A model generated the notes under the pieces. The model was not told the origin of the DNA. It searched no databases and saw only the letters and a program-made list of their open reading frames with translations. From Rhodocyclaceae bacterium (GTDB taxonomy: Bacteria; Pseudomonadota; Gammaproteobacteria; Burkholderiales; Rhodocyclaceae): a DNA stretch of 64,000 bases. Each line of letters begins with the position of its first letter. Within the stretch, counting starts at the first letter, position 1. The DNA lies in the NCBI GenBank assembly GCA_020445665.1, contig JAGRGD010000049.1, positions 1 through 64,000 on the forward strand, read 5' to 3'. Shown piece after piece: positions 50,314 through 59,631 of this stretch. Position numbers and translations under genes: made by a program.

Positions 50314-52365
50314 TCATCGCGCCTTCCTGCGCCGCTTCCAGCGAATCACTGCCTTGCCCACCCGTCCGGCGATCAGCGCGCTCACCAGCATCGCCCGATG
50401 CAGCATGCCGAGGTCAGGGCGGTTCCAGATGCCGGCTTGCCACTGGGTCTGCTTGACGAACTGGATCAGTTCGTAGCGGGCGCGTGGATCGACGAATGCC
50501 CGCATCATGGTGCCGATGGCCGGCACGGCGCTCTTGTCCACAAAATGGCCGACGCCGAAGACCTCATTGTGACTGAGCTCGGCGTAGGCCACCGACAGCT
50601 CCTGGGGCGAGCGGCTGATCAGGGAATCCCATATCTCGCAGGCGTGCCCGCGAAGCTCGGACGACAGGATGGCGTGGCTGTCCACATAGCGGCCCCAGTG
50701 CTCGGCAGCGAGCAGGACGCCTTGCTGGAAGCTGCGGACGAAGCCGTCATGGACCCGGTTCTCATCTTCATCGATATGCCGTCGCGCGACGACACGGCCG
50801 TCTTCGCGGCGTTCGTAGCCCTCGGTGCTGCCATGGGGCGAATTGCACAGCATCTCGATGGGGCTGACCGCATCGAGGAAATGCGCGTTCTGCTGATCCT
50901 GGTTGAGATCGGGCCCGAAGGCCGCTTTGCGGCAGTTGTCTGGCTGGGGATTGAGGAACCGGGCCAGTGCGAGGTAGAAGCCGGAAAGCCGGGTCGCGGG
51001 ACAAAGCAGGGCGAGGTTGTCCTGGATGGTGCCGCGCCAGCCGATATCGACGATGCCGGCACGCTGCAACGATGCATCCAGCCCCCGCTGCGCCAGATAG
51101 GCACAGAGCAGATCGCGGCTACGGTCGATCTCATCCTGGACAAGGGTCTGAAACGCCGGATCGGCGAACAGTGCCTGCACGCGCGAATCCTTCCAGGGAT
51201 AGACGACCGGGTCGGTATGGGGGATTTGATGCTTGGCGCAGAGCGCCGCGAGCTGATCGTCATCCACACACAGCGACCTGCCCATGGCCTGCATGGACTG
51301 GGTCGCGTAGAGATTCCACAGGCGCATCAATTCGCCTGTGCTGACCGCCTGCAGGGACGGGCAGAAGGTCGCCAGCCGGCTGACCTCAAGAATGTGCGCC
51401 GGCGGCAGTTCGCAGCCCGCCAGCGACTGCTGCGGGAAGACGCGGCGGAAAACCTCGATGAAGAACTCGCCTTCACGAGTGAGGAAATACAGGGACTGCA
51501 GATCCTCGCGCAGGGCCTGTTCGCCGATGAAGGTGGCGTAGCCGACCAGCAAGGGGGCGCAGCGGGTGCCGAGCAGGAATGCGGTGCGGGCCGGGTCGCC
51601 CAACTGGGCGGCGTGTGCCTCTGCATCGCGCTGGATCTCTTCATCGATATGGTTGAGCAGCGTGCCGCGGTCAGGGAAGAGCCGCTCCCGTGCCTGCCGG
51701 GCATTGTGCGCATCCGCCGGCAGGTAGTGCACCGCGTCGATCCCGAATTGCCGCGGCATGTCGTGGTCCGAATGCCGATTGTCGCCGACGTGGACGTGGT
51801 CGGACGGTGCGATGCCGGTGGTTTCGTGGAGGTGCCGGAACAGGTTGCCGGAGCGCTTGTTGAGGCCGACGTCGCACGAACTGATGCCCTCGGGCGCCAG
51901 GTCGGTCAGGCCGTGGTGTTCCAGCAACTCGGCGATCAGGCCGGCAGGCATGTAGAAGTCGGACAGGAACAGGCTTCGCCGGGCGGGGTGCGCCGCCAGG
52001 ACGTCGCGACAGGCTGGGTCTGCGAAGGTGTTGGCCTTCTCGATCTCGAGCTCGACCCGGACGAGGCGTTGCGCCAGCGATGCTCGGGCTGCCGGCGCCA
52101 GCGTCGAGACCCGCTCGAGCAGGGTGATCAGAACCGCTTCAAGCGTATATTCATCGTCGCCGGAACCGGAGGCCGCCTGGCGGGCCAGTTCGCCTTCAAT
52201 CAGGCACCGCTCCCGCAGCAGGCGCCACGGATCGCGCCACTCGGGCGAGAGCGTCGCGTGCTCGCGGAGCACCAGATGGCGCGCTGCGATCAGCTTGATC
52301 AGGTCCGGGTGACACCGGCGCCGGAGCAGGGTGTCCCAGACATCGAGGGTCCGCAGTTCCTTCAC
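50314..52365 (-). CDS. Large HAD-superfamily protein of polysaccharide loci (COG5610-like)
   Basis: This 683-residue protein has an N-terminal HAD domain: the nucleophile is in LDVWDTLLRR (DxWDT form of DxDxT), SDFYMP follows with Ser/Asp, and HVGDNRHSDHDMPRQ is the acidic motif that binds Mg. The C-terminal 450 residues hold no known domain, but have YFLTREGEFFIEVF and GIVDIGWRGTIQDN as conserved-looking blocks. Proteins of this kind occur in many capsule or O-antigen loci without a known reaction. It starts 4 bases from the GT4 stop and lies mid-operon. Confidence 0.7.
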   Translation of the reverse strand: MKELRTLDVWDTLLRRRCHPDLIKLIAARHLVLREHATLSPEWRDPWRLLRERCLIEGELARQAASGSGDDEYTLEAVLITLLERVSTLAPAARASLAQRLVRVELEIEKANTFADPACRDVLAAHPARRSLFLSDFYMPAGLIAELLEHHGLTDLAPEGISSCDVGLNKRSGNLFRHLHETTGIAPSDHVHVGDNRHSDHDMPRQFGIDAVHYLPADAHNARQARERLFPDRGTLLNHIDEEIQRDAEAHAAQLGDPARTAFLLGTRCAPLLVGYATFIGEQALREDLQSLYFLTREGEFFIEVFRRVFPQQSLAGCELPPAHILEVSRLATFCPSLQAVSTGELMRLWNLYATQSMQAMGRSLCVDDDQLAALCAKHQIPHTDPVVYPWKDSRVQALFADPAFQTLVQDEIDRSRDLLCAYLAQRGLDASLQRAGIVDIGWRGTIQDNLALLCPATRLSGFYLALARFLNPQPDNCRKAAFGPDLNQDQQNAHFLDAVSPIEMLCNSPHGSTEGYERREDGRVVARRHIDEDENRVHDGFVRSFQQGVLLAAEHWGRYVDSHAILSSELRGHACEIWDSLISRSPQELSVAYAELSHNEVFGVGHFVDKSAVPAIGTMMRAFVDPRARYELIQFVKQTQWQAGIWNRPDLGMLHRAMLVSALIAGRVGKAVIRWKRRRKAR

Positions 52366-52368
52366 GAC

Positions 52369-53583
52369 CTACCTGTAGTCGAGCATGCGCCGCACCTTGC
52401 GTGCGCCCCATCCCAGGACGCGGCGCACGGTGGGCGGCAGGCTGTTAACGCGGGCATTGGGGGGCGAGATGAGGCGCTGCTGGATGGCTTCCGGGAGCTT
52501 GCCGACGTAGTGCTGCGAGGTGTCCGGCGCCCGGTTGTACTGGCGGGAAACCGCCCCCAGGGCGGGCAGGCGGCCGGCCAGAACCGCCTCGGCGGCGTCG
52601 CAGAACTGTTCGGTTTCGCGTCCCAGCGGTCGGTCCGCCATGTACGCGCTGCCGGCTTGCCCCATGGCTTCCCGCTGCTCGGGGGAACTGAGCAACTGGA
52701 GGATGCTCTCGGCCAGGCACTCCGGCGTCTGGTGTGCGAGGCGTATGGCCGATTCGGGGAAATCGTAGAGGGTGTTCTCGCGCCACATCTCCACCACCGG
52801 GAGCCCGGCTGCCATCATCTCGAAGGGGATCCGCGAGGGATTGGACGAACTGAGGCACAGGCCGACGGCGCACCGGTTGTAGAGGGCGTTGCACGCCTCA
52901 AGCGGCAGGAGCCCCAGGTGCTCGTGCTCGAACCAGATGTTCCCCTTCTCCTTCGGCGATGATCCGTAAAGGTAGATGCGGGTGTCGGGCATGTGGTGCT
53001 TGACGATGCCGAGCGCCTCGATGCCGATGCGGCTGCAGCGCCGCGGCTTGTCGGGCTGATAGATGAAGCACACGGCGTTTTCACGGGCCGTTTGCGGCTG
53101 CGGGCGATAGATGTCGAGGTTGGCGCCGAAATCGAAATGGTAGGCGGGGACCTTGAAGCGGGCGCCGAGCTCGTGGGTTAGCCAGCGGCCGATGGTGATC
53201 GGTGTCAGGCCGTAGAGATAGGAGTTCTCCGCCATCAGGTAGGCGTCGCCCATGGGATTGAAGCAGGCCTCCCAGTCCTGGACGAAGTACAGGCGGGCGC
53301 AGTCAAAGGGCAGATTGCGGACGATCGCGGCGGAATACCAGATCGTGGCTACTGCCGCGTCGGCCGGTGCCACGTTGTCCCAGCCGAAGCTGACCCGCTC
53401 GAACCGGTAGCCGAACAACTCCTCGATGAGGTTCGCGCCACGCCCGGGGTCGGCGTGCGAGCCTTCCAGGTAGAGGTGGCAGTGGTGGCCTCGGGCTTCC
53501 AGCGCGCGGGCGTGCTCCAGCATGGTCCGGTGGCCGCCGGAACCTTCGATCAGTCGGGGGATGAACCAAGCAAAGCGTGCCAT
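52369..53583 (-). CDS. Family 4 glycosyltransferase (WsaF-like)
   Basis: This 404-residue GT-B protein has the N-terminal glycine loop FIPRLIEGSGGHRTMLEHA, then LYFVQDWEACFNP, YQPDKPRRCSRIGIEAL and, in the C-terminal half, SSSNPSRIPFEMMAAGLPVVE, the EX7E-like donor region. The pattern resembles WsaF and other rhamnosyltransferases that use dTDP-rhamnose; the rfbC fragment at the left end makes this donor plausible. It acts in the cytosol. A 132-base gap separates it from the upstream GT2 gene. Confidence 0.85.
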   Translation of the reverse strand: MARFAWFIPRLIEGSGGHRTMLEHARALEARGHHCHLYLEGSHADPGRGANLIEELFGYRFERVSFGWDNVAPADAAVATIWYSAAIVRNLPFDCARLYFVQDWEACFNPMGDAYLMAENSYLYGLTPITIGRWLTHELGARFKVPAYHFDFGANLDIYRPQPQTARENAVCFIYQPDKPRRCSRIGIEALGIVKHHMPDTRIYLYGSSPKEKGNIWFEHEHLGLLPLEACNALYNRCAVGLCLSSSNPSRIPFEMMAAGLPVVEMWRENTLYDFPESAIRLAHQTPECLAESILQLLSSPEQREAMGQAGSAYMADRPLGRETEQFCDAAEAVLAGRLPALGAVSRQYNRAPDTSQHYVGKLPEAIQQRLISPPNARVNSLPPTVRRVLGWGARKVRRMLDYR

Positions 53584-53715
53584 GGGAAAGTGGCTGTCGT
53601 GGGGTGGGGTTGTGCCGCCTCTGCGCCGGCTGTTCGGGCACGGCCAGGGCCGTGTCGGCGGATCGGGCCGGATTATCGCATGGCTGGTGGTTGTCCGCAG
53701 GCGGGGGCACCCCCG

Positions 53716-55083
53716 TCAGGCGCCTCCACCGAACATGCGCTTGAGCTTGCGGGCCACGCGGATGGCCGGGTGCGAGAGGATGCGCGTCAGGCGGGCTTCG
53801 AGATCCTGGATGGTCGTCGCCTTCTCGTGAATCTCTTCGCCCATCGCCTGCATCGTGGCGTAGCGGTTCTCCAGCATCTCTCCCTGGCTGGCGATGGTCC
53901 TGTCCCGGGCGTCGATCAGATCCGTCTGGTCGCGAATGGTCTGGTCCCGCTGGGCGAGATCCTGCTCCAGTGCCTTGACCCACCGCCAGCGCTCTTCGAT
54001 GAGTTCCTTCTGCGCCATGATCGCCGTGTCGCGCTCGTCGATGGTGAAGCGCATGGCCTCCATGGCCTTCCAGCGTTCTTCAAGCATGGTGCCCTGGGCG
54101 GCGATCTGGTGGCGCAGCCCGTCGATTTCGCCGCAGCTGAGGAAGCTGCTCGCGCCAAGGCCGCTGCAGGCCTGCATCCGCTCGGCCCACCAGCCGCCCT
54201 CGGTCGGCAGGGCCATGTCCAGCAGCGAGGCGTCGTCGGCACCGTTCGCAAATTTCACGAAATGGGCCAGTGTCACGGCGGGCGGGCCACTCCGGTTGCG
54301 CAGCAGGGCGCAGAAGACCTCATCGAGCGGGCGCTCGTCACCCTGCTGCGCCTGGATCGCGGTCAGGCGGCGAAGGGCGAGGCCCTGGATGAAGCCGTTC
54401 TCGTGAATGTGGCGCCAGCCGTCGGCCTCGCTCAGGGTATTGCTCGGGTGCACCCGATAGGACAGCAGGGGCTCGGCGACACGGCAGACCGCGGAGCGGG
54501 ACGCCGCTTCAAGCGCGAAGGCCCAGTCATGGGTGTAGCGGAGGGCCTGGAACCCGCCGATGGCCGAGGCCAGTTCGCGACGGAAGACGAAGTTCGATGT
54601 GGTGATCGCGAGGTTGCCGGCGAGGAACCAGTCGGTGGCGGGACGCGCCTCACACCATGTCCCCAGCTCGGCGTGCTCCGTTGCGCGCTGGTGATCGGGA
54701 CAGGGTGTGCCGTCGGCGTCGATGAACTGCAGATCCGAAAATCCGAAACCGGCTTCCACCTTGCGCAGGCAGTCGACCATCCGCTCGAGCCGGGTCGGCG
54801 CATAGCTGTCGTCCGAGTTGAGGATTGCGACGAACTCTCCCTGCGCCAGCGAGAGCGCCTCGTTCAGGGTCGCGTGGGCGCCCGCATTGGTGGCGTGCCG
54901 GACGGCACGCACGCGGGGGTCCTCGATCGCCTCGATGAGGTTCCAGGATTCATCGGACGAGGCATCGTCGATGATGATCAGCTCGAGTTCGCCGAGGGAC
55001 TGCGCCAGCACGCTGTCGATGGCCGCCTGCAGGTAGCGCTCGTGATTGAAGGAGGGGAGAAGGACGCTGACGGTGGCAGCCAT
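53716..55083 (-). CDS. Family 2 glycosyltransferase with C-terminal coiled coil
   Basis: This 455-residue protein has a GT-A family 2 domain (1-230) with VSVLLPSFNHERYL, LIIIDDASSDES and ILNSDDSY as the DxD, and YTHDWAFALEAASR in the acceptor part. Residues about 320-440 form a long helical coiled coil with repeating ERW and RDQTI-type heptads, ending in a basic tail. ATG 55083 is chosen; 96 further codons upstream overlap the preceding gene and look like junk. The coiled coil could oligomerise the enzyme or measure distance from a partner. Confidence 0.85.
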   Translation of the reverse strand: MAATVSVLLPSFNHERYLQAAIDSVLAQSLGELELIIIDDASSDESWNLIEAIEDPRVRAVRHATNAGAHATLNEALSLAQGEFVAILNSDDSYAPTRLERMVDCLRKVEAGFGFSDLQFIDADGTPCPDHQRATEHAELGTWCEARPATDWFLAGNLAITTSNFVFRRELASAIGGFQALRYTHDWAFALEAASRSAVCRVAEPLLSYRVHPSNTLSEADGWRHIHENGFIQGLALRRLTAIQAQQGDERPLDEVFCALLRNRSGPPAVTLAHFVKFANGADDASLLDMALPTEGGWWAERMQACSGLGASSFLSCGEIDGLRHQIAAQGTMLEERWKAMEAMRFTIDERDTAIMAQKELIEERWRWVKALEQDLAQRDQTIRDQTDLIDARDRTIASQGEMLENRYATMQAMGEEIHEKATTIQDLEARLTRILSHPAIRVARKLKRMFGGGA

Positions 55084-55091
55084 GGGCAAGC

Positions 55092-57914
55092 TCAGAGGTT
55101 CAACCCGCGGGGGGCGGGGGGCAGTTGATCGAACAGGCCGAGAATGTGGGCGATGCGCTCCTGCCCGAACGCATCGGAGTCCGACAGGTCCCAGCAGGCC
55201 ATTCCCGCTTGGTCCGCCATCGACGCGAATCGCCGGGCAGCCTCGGCCGTCGTGGGCAGCAGCAGCTCGCAGGCCAGCAGCCAGCTCGCGTCCTCCGGTG
55301 CGCGTGGCACGAAGTGGAGCCGGCGCGTGCTCCGTAGCCGGGCCAGGGTCGCCTGGTGGCTGGACCAGCACGCCGTCTGGCCGCTGCTGCGCGTGACGAC
55401 AACGACGGTGTCGTTGCGTGGGCGGGTCAGATGCATGGCGGCGGTCAGGAGTCGCTCCGCAGCCTCGTCATCCTCGGGGTCGCCGGGGTGAAGGCATAGC
55501 CGTGCCCGCTCGGGCAGCCCCAGCCAGAAGTGAACGCGGGCCCGGATCTCGGCCCGGTCGGCGCGCAATGCCTCAAGGCGTGGGTGGGCAGCGATGCCGA
55601 CCGGTGACGGGTCGGGATGGCCCTGGGCCAGCGCCAGCTGCCGCCTCAGTCCGGCGATTTCGGCGTCCCGCAAGGCGACGGTGCCGCGCTCATGGTGAAC
55701 CGCCGCGCCCAGGCGGACGCAGGTGCGCAGCCTGCGGTCGCGCTCAAGCTGTTGCAGGCGATGCGCGCTGTCCGGCGCTGGCATGCGCACATTGCCGGCC
55801 AGCGCCTGTCCTTGTGGCAGCTGCCGGGCGATGGCGGCGACTGAGTCGCATCGATCGGTGACCGCAAGGGCCTCCACCGCGCGCCGCATCTCGGCCAGGG
55901 TGTCGTGGCGCAGGGATGCCACGCAGTCGATCAGGCTGGCGGGGCTTGCGTCGATCAGGAGGCCGGTGCGGCCCGCCTCGATGCGGTCCGCGAATGCGCC
56001 GACGCGGGTCGCGATGACCGGCAGCCCCAGGGCAAACATCTCGCTCAGCGTGTAGCTGAAGGACTCGGGAACCGTGGACAGCAGCAGGGCGGCGTCCGGG
56101 TCGAACTCCTGCACCTGGGCAGCCAGCTCGCCGGGCGCGTAATCGCGAACCTGACGGACCCCGGGTAGCCCGTCGAAACAGACACCGAAGTCGCCGCAGC
56201 CCAGCAGGAGCAGGTCGGCATGGCGGGTGATCGCCGAGACCGCTTCGATCAGGATGTCGAGGCCCTTGTGCGGGGCAAGCCGGCCCGGCACCACGAGCCG
56301 AAGCTTGCCAGAGCCGCGAGGTGAATGGGAGGGGAGCGGACGTAGCAAGGCGGTGTCGATGCCGTGCGGAACCACGGTGCAGTCTTCGGCGCGAAGCGCC
56401 GGGAGCAGCCGCGTCCAGCGTTCGACGACGCTCCGGCTTGGCGCAACGATCTGCAGCCCCCCCTCGCGCACGTGGCTGGCGAGGCGCGCTCGGACCGCCA
56501 GCCAGTCCGCTGGCGTCGTGTTGTGCCAGAAGACATTCATCGGGTTGGTGGCGAGACAGGCGGTCAGTTCCGTTTGCTCGCAGCGCGTGCAACTGCGCTG
56601 AAACTGTCCGAACAGCGCGGGGCAGAACGGGAACAGGTCGTGCAGCACCCAGGCCGTCGGCAGGCCGGTGTCCAGGGCGTCCAGCGCATGGCCGATCAGG
56701 GACGAGACCACGACGGCGGATGCGCCGGTCTGGGCGATGGTCTGCGCAAGGCGTGCCCGGTACTCCGGGTGGTCGATGGCACACGCGCGGATGGGGACCT
56801 GAAGTTCGTACGACGCGAGTGGCGTCTTGACCCCGGGTTCGCGCAGCTCCAGTCGAAACCCCGCGGCGTTGCGATGGCTGACCGAATGAAGCACCAGGTT
56901 GCGATGGGTGGCGTCTGCCGCGTGGAAATCGTCGAGCCAGCGCTGGATGCCGCCGCCCCAGCCATGGGCGATGTGGAGGCGGACGGGGCGGGTGTCGATG
57001 TCGCTATCCGCGCCTCCGGGCCATGAGAAGTCCTCTGGCAGGTCCCCGTGCTCGCGCAGCACACAGGCTTCCTCGCGGGCGCCGATGGCTCGGCGAGCCC
57101 AGTCGATCCGATCGCGGAAGCTGGCCGCCGGATCCCGTTCGATGAATGCGCGGACCTGGTCGAGATAGTCCGGGTGTTGCTCCAGCAGCCGCTCGTGGGC
57201 CACGCGCTGGAGTGTCGCGCGCTCGTCGCCGAAGCTGACGCTGCCCTCGTGAAACACGAAGGTGTCGGCAGCCAGCAGGTGCGTCCAGCCCAGTTCGCTG
57301 GCGCGGCGGCAAAAGTCGTTCTCCTCGCCGTAGCCGCGTCCGAAGCGGGCCTCGTCGAAGGGGCCGGTCTCGTCCAGCGCCTTGCGCCGGATATACATGC
57401 AAAATCCCACCGCGGTGGGCAGTTCGCAGTGCTCACCGGCCAGCGTCCTGGCGAACAGGCGGTCGAGCTCGGTCAGGCCGAGCGTCCCGGGGGTGCCACC
57501 GCTCCAGCCGTCGAAAGGGTACGAGCAGATCGTGCCGGCGTTGGAGAAGGGGGTGACGGTCGCGACCCGGTCCTGCGCGTAGGCGCAGGTCTGAAGGCGG
57601 GCGAGCCAGTCGTTGGCCACCATCGTGTCGCTGTTCAGGAGGACGACATCCCTCGTCGGGTCGAGCGCCATGCCCCGATTCACGGTCCCGACGAATCCGA
57701 GGTTGCTGTCGTTGGCGAAGGTGATCACGCGGTCGCGGCCCGACAGGCTGGCAACATACTGCACGACTCCCGGGTCGGGGCTGGCATCGTCGATGATCAC
57801 GAGTCGATTCGCGGCCCCGAGCCCCGATGTCAGGACACTGTCGATGCATGCGCGTGTTTGCTGGAGCCCACGGTAGACCGGGACGATGACGTCTATGCCG
57901 GGCCGATGGGCCAT
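55092..57914 (-). CDS. GT2-GT4 fusion glycosyltransferase
   Basis: This 940-residue protein has an N-terminal GT2 domain (about 5-250) with DVIVPVYRGLQQT, VIIDDASPD, LLNSDTMV and FGRGYGEENDFCRRA, then a GT-B GT4-like domain (about 300-720) with HGWGGGIQRWLDD, VPGRLAPHKGLDILIEA and SYTLSEMFALGLPVIA. The last 200 residues (short coiled coil, then an alpha/beta region) are unassigned. The order GT2 then GT4 is opposite to the fusion at 23252. ATG 57914 overlaps the upstream stop by one base; an open frame continues upstream without sense. It may add two successive sugars. Confidence 0.85.
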   Translation of the reverse strand: MAHRPGIDVIVPVYRGLQQTRACIDSVLTSGLGAANRLVIIDDASPDPGVVQYVASLSGRDRVITFANDSNLGFVGTVNRGMALDPTRDVVLLNSDTMVANDWLARLQTCAYAQDRVATVTPFSNAGTICSYPFDGWSGGTPGTLGLTELDRLFARTLAGEHCELPTAVGFCMYIRRKALDETGPFDEARFGRGYGEENDFCRRASELGWTHLLAADTFVFHEGSVSFGDERATLQRVAHERLLEQHPDYLDQVRAFIERDPAASFRDRIDWARRAIGAREEACVLREHGDLPEDFSWPGGADSDIDTRPVRLHIAHGWGGGIQRWLDDFHAADATHRNLVLHSVSHRNAAGFRLELREPGVKTPLASYELQVPIRACAIDHPEYRARLAQTIAQTGASAVVVSSLIGHALDALDTGLPTAWVLHDLFPFCPALFGQFQRSCTRCEQTELTACLATNPMNVFWHNTTPADWLAVRARLASHVREGGLQIVAPSRSVVERWTRLLPALRAEDCTVVPHGIDTALLRPLPSHSPRGSGKLRLVVPGRLAPHKGLDILIEAVSAITRHADLLLLGCGDFGVCFDGLPGVRQVRDYAPGELAAQVQEFDPDAALLLSTVPESFSYTLSEMFALGLPVIATRVGAFADRIEAGRTGLLIDASPASLIDCVASLRHDTLAEMRRAVEALAVTDRCDSVAAIARQLPQGQALAGNVRMPAPDSAHRLQQLERDRRLRTCVRLGAAVHHERGTVALRDAEIAGLRRQLALAQGHPDPSPVGIAAHPRLEALRADRAEIRARVHFWLGLPERARLCLHPGDPEDDEAAERLLTAAMHLTRPRNDTVVVVTRSSGQTACWSSHQATLARLRSTRRLHFVPRAPEDASWLLACELLLPTTAEAARRFASMADQAGMACWDLSDSDAFGQERIAHILGLFDQLPPAPRGLNL

Positions 57915-58798
57915 CAGCGGGCTTCCCGCCCACCATTCACGGCGGCAGCAAGGCGCGATCGCATGTCTGCGATCTCGTCCTCGAGATCGCCCAGGTCGAT
58001 TTCGGCGAGCAAGGCCTTCTTGGCATCGACCGCGGGCAGGGCAATGCTTGCGGCGTAGAGCGTGCGCCGGCCCTCGTCCCGCATGGCCTCGTCGGCGTCG
58101 CTGGCGTTGAGCTTCTGCCAGGCCGAACATAGCCATGGGTGCGCGCCACTGAATTCGCCGCGGCGGAAATCCGATGGCTCGGGTGTCACCGCCAGCGCCC
58201 CCAGGAAGTCGTTGACGATGGTTCCGCCAGTGAAGGCCTTGCGGTCGAACAGGCGGGCGATGACCCGTTCATGGCCAAAGATGTCCACCCAGGGCCGCAG
58301 GCGCAGCGCCAGATCGGCGGAACGCAGGTGATGGCGCATGAAAGGTTCGAGGGGCGTCGCCTCGCCATGGGTGATCTCGTGCCGATAGCGGGAAACCAGA
58401 AAATCGATCGGGTCGCGCAGGTAGGCGAGGATGGTGAGATCGGTACCTTCGAAGAAGTCCCGTATCGCCTCGATGGCGCCCGGGTAGTAATTGAGACGAC
58501 AGTACTCCTCGGAGGACAGGAGCAAGGTCGCGCCCTCTGGCAGATCAGCCAGTTGCTGCCCGTAGTATTCGCTCAATTCGTCAAGCTGGAAATCCCGGTC
58601 GGCCCAGGGAAACTTCTCCGGGCAGCAGGCCCACGCGATCTCGGGATGCCCGGTCCAGTGGCTCAGTCCCTGCGGAACGACCAGACCACGCTCGGCGTAC
58701 TCGGCCGAAAACTGCTCGAGATTGGCCTGGATCGCCGACGAACCGGTCTTGTGAAAACCGATGTGCAGCACCACGCGCTTGCCCTTACCCGCTTGCAT
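57914..58798 (-). CDS. Sulfotransferase-like protein
   Basis: This 294-residue protein has the P-loop-like PAPS-binding motif HIGFHKTGSSAIQ near the N-terminus and ILAYLRDPIDFLVSRYRHEI, where Arg and Ser bind the 3'-phosphate in sulfotransferases. It is the first gene of the minus-strand operon. I start at ATG 58798, preceded by GGGGAGGAAG; an ATG at 58822 in frame has a poor site. Activity on a sugar or on a lipid is possible, and many bacterial members are untested. Confidence 0.75.
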   Translation of the reverse strand: MQAGKGKRVVLHIGFHKTGSSAIQANLEQFSAEYAERGLVVPQGLSHWTGHPEIAWACCPEKFPWADRDFQLDELSEYYGQQLADLPEGATLLLSSEEYCRLNYYPGAIEAIRDFFEGTDLTILAYLRDPIDFLVSRYRHEITHGEATPLEPFMRHHLRSADLALRLRPWVDIFGHERVIARLFDRKAFTGGTIVNDFLGALAVTPEPSDFRRGEFSGAHPWLCSAWQKLNASDADEAMRDEGRRTLYAASIALPAVDAKKALLAEIDLGDLEDEIADMRSRLAAAVNGGREAR

Positions 58799-58965
58799 TG
58801 ACAACGTCTTCCTCCCCGCCATTCCCTTGCGCTAGGTGCACCCACGAACAGGGCGACCCGCGCGAGACCGGGTGCGATTATGCAACAGCAGGCGTGGGGC
58901 GGCCGAATCCCGGGCAGCCGTCCAGCCGAATACCAGGCACCACTTCGCGGCGGGACAGGGCAGCC

Positions 58966-59631
58966 TCAGCCCAGTTCAGCGGCGATCGCCGCGTGAAGCC
59001 GGGCATTGAGCACCTTGCGGTGACCATGGTCGTCTCGGATCGGTGGCAGGCAGGTGAGGCGTGCGCGAAGCCCGTGGGCCGCAATGATGTTGGTGATGCA
59101 GGCGACGAGGCTCATCTCGCCGATGTAGGCTGGCGCGAGCGCGAGAGCGCCGTCCGCCTCGAGATAGCGGATCGCGACCGGGGCGATCGGGGCACCCGCG
59201 TCAATCGCGGGCTGGAGCAGGGCGCCGTGGAAGTGCAGCAGGTGGCTGCCGTCGGTGGTCGTGCCTTCCGGGAACAGCGCCACCGGCTTGCCCGATTGCA
59301 TCAGGCGGACGATCTCGGTGTTCACGATGCGGGCGTGGCCGCGGCTGCCCCGGCGCAGGAAGACCGTGTCGTTGTGCTGCGCGAGCCAGCCGATCAGGGG
59401 CCACTGACGGACTTCGGCCTTCGAAATGAACGCCGCTGGCGTCAAGGCATTGATGGCGAAGATGTCGACCCAGGAGACGTGGTTGGCGACGATCATCGCG
59501 CCGGCGGGCGGTGTTTCGCCGTGGATCTCGAGGCGAATGCCGAGCGTCGCGACGAGCGCGCGGGACCAGCGCTGCTTGAGGCTCAGGCGGAGCGGGTCGG
59601 GCACCAGCGGGAAGATCGCGAGCACGGTCAC
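58966..59631 (-). CDS. 1-acyl-sn-glycerol-3-phosphate acyltransferase family protein (PlsC)
   Basis: This 221-residue PlsC/LPLAT protein has the HX4D motif NHVSWVD, the PEGTTTDG motif and an FISKAEVRQWPLIGW strand. Start: GTG 59631 is the first usual start codon in frame, but the open frame continues upstream to about 59770 and encodes a convincing family-typical transmembrane helix (RYASLCIILLLGLVTVLAIF) with no ATG, GTG or TTG. The true N-terminus may therefore use CTG (59712) or another codon. It makes phosphatidate or a related lipid at the inner membrane. Confidence 0.85.
   Translation of the reverse strand: MTVLAIFPLVPDPLRLSLKQRWSRALVATLGIRLEIHGETPPAGAMIVANHVSWVDIFAINALTPAAFISKAEVRQWPLIGWLAQHNDTVFLRRGSRGHARIVNTEIVRLMQSGKPVALFPEGTTTDGSHLLHFHGALLQPAIDAGAPIAPVAIRYLEADGALALAPAYIGEMSLVACITNIIAAHGLRARLTCLPPIRDDHGHRKVLNARLHAAIAAELG

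Noticed and set aside
50245..52962. A 905-codon open frame on the plus strand.
   Set aside because: It lies opposite the HAD and GT4 genes, which show clear family motifs; the long frame is a GC-rich antisense artefact without recognisable motifs.
53455..55128. A 557-codon plus-strand frame opposite the GT2 coiled-coil gene.
   Set aside because: Shadow of the GT2 gene, which has DxD and typical blocks.
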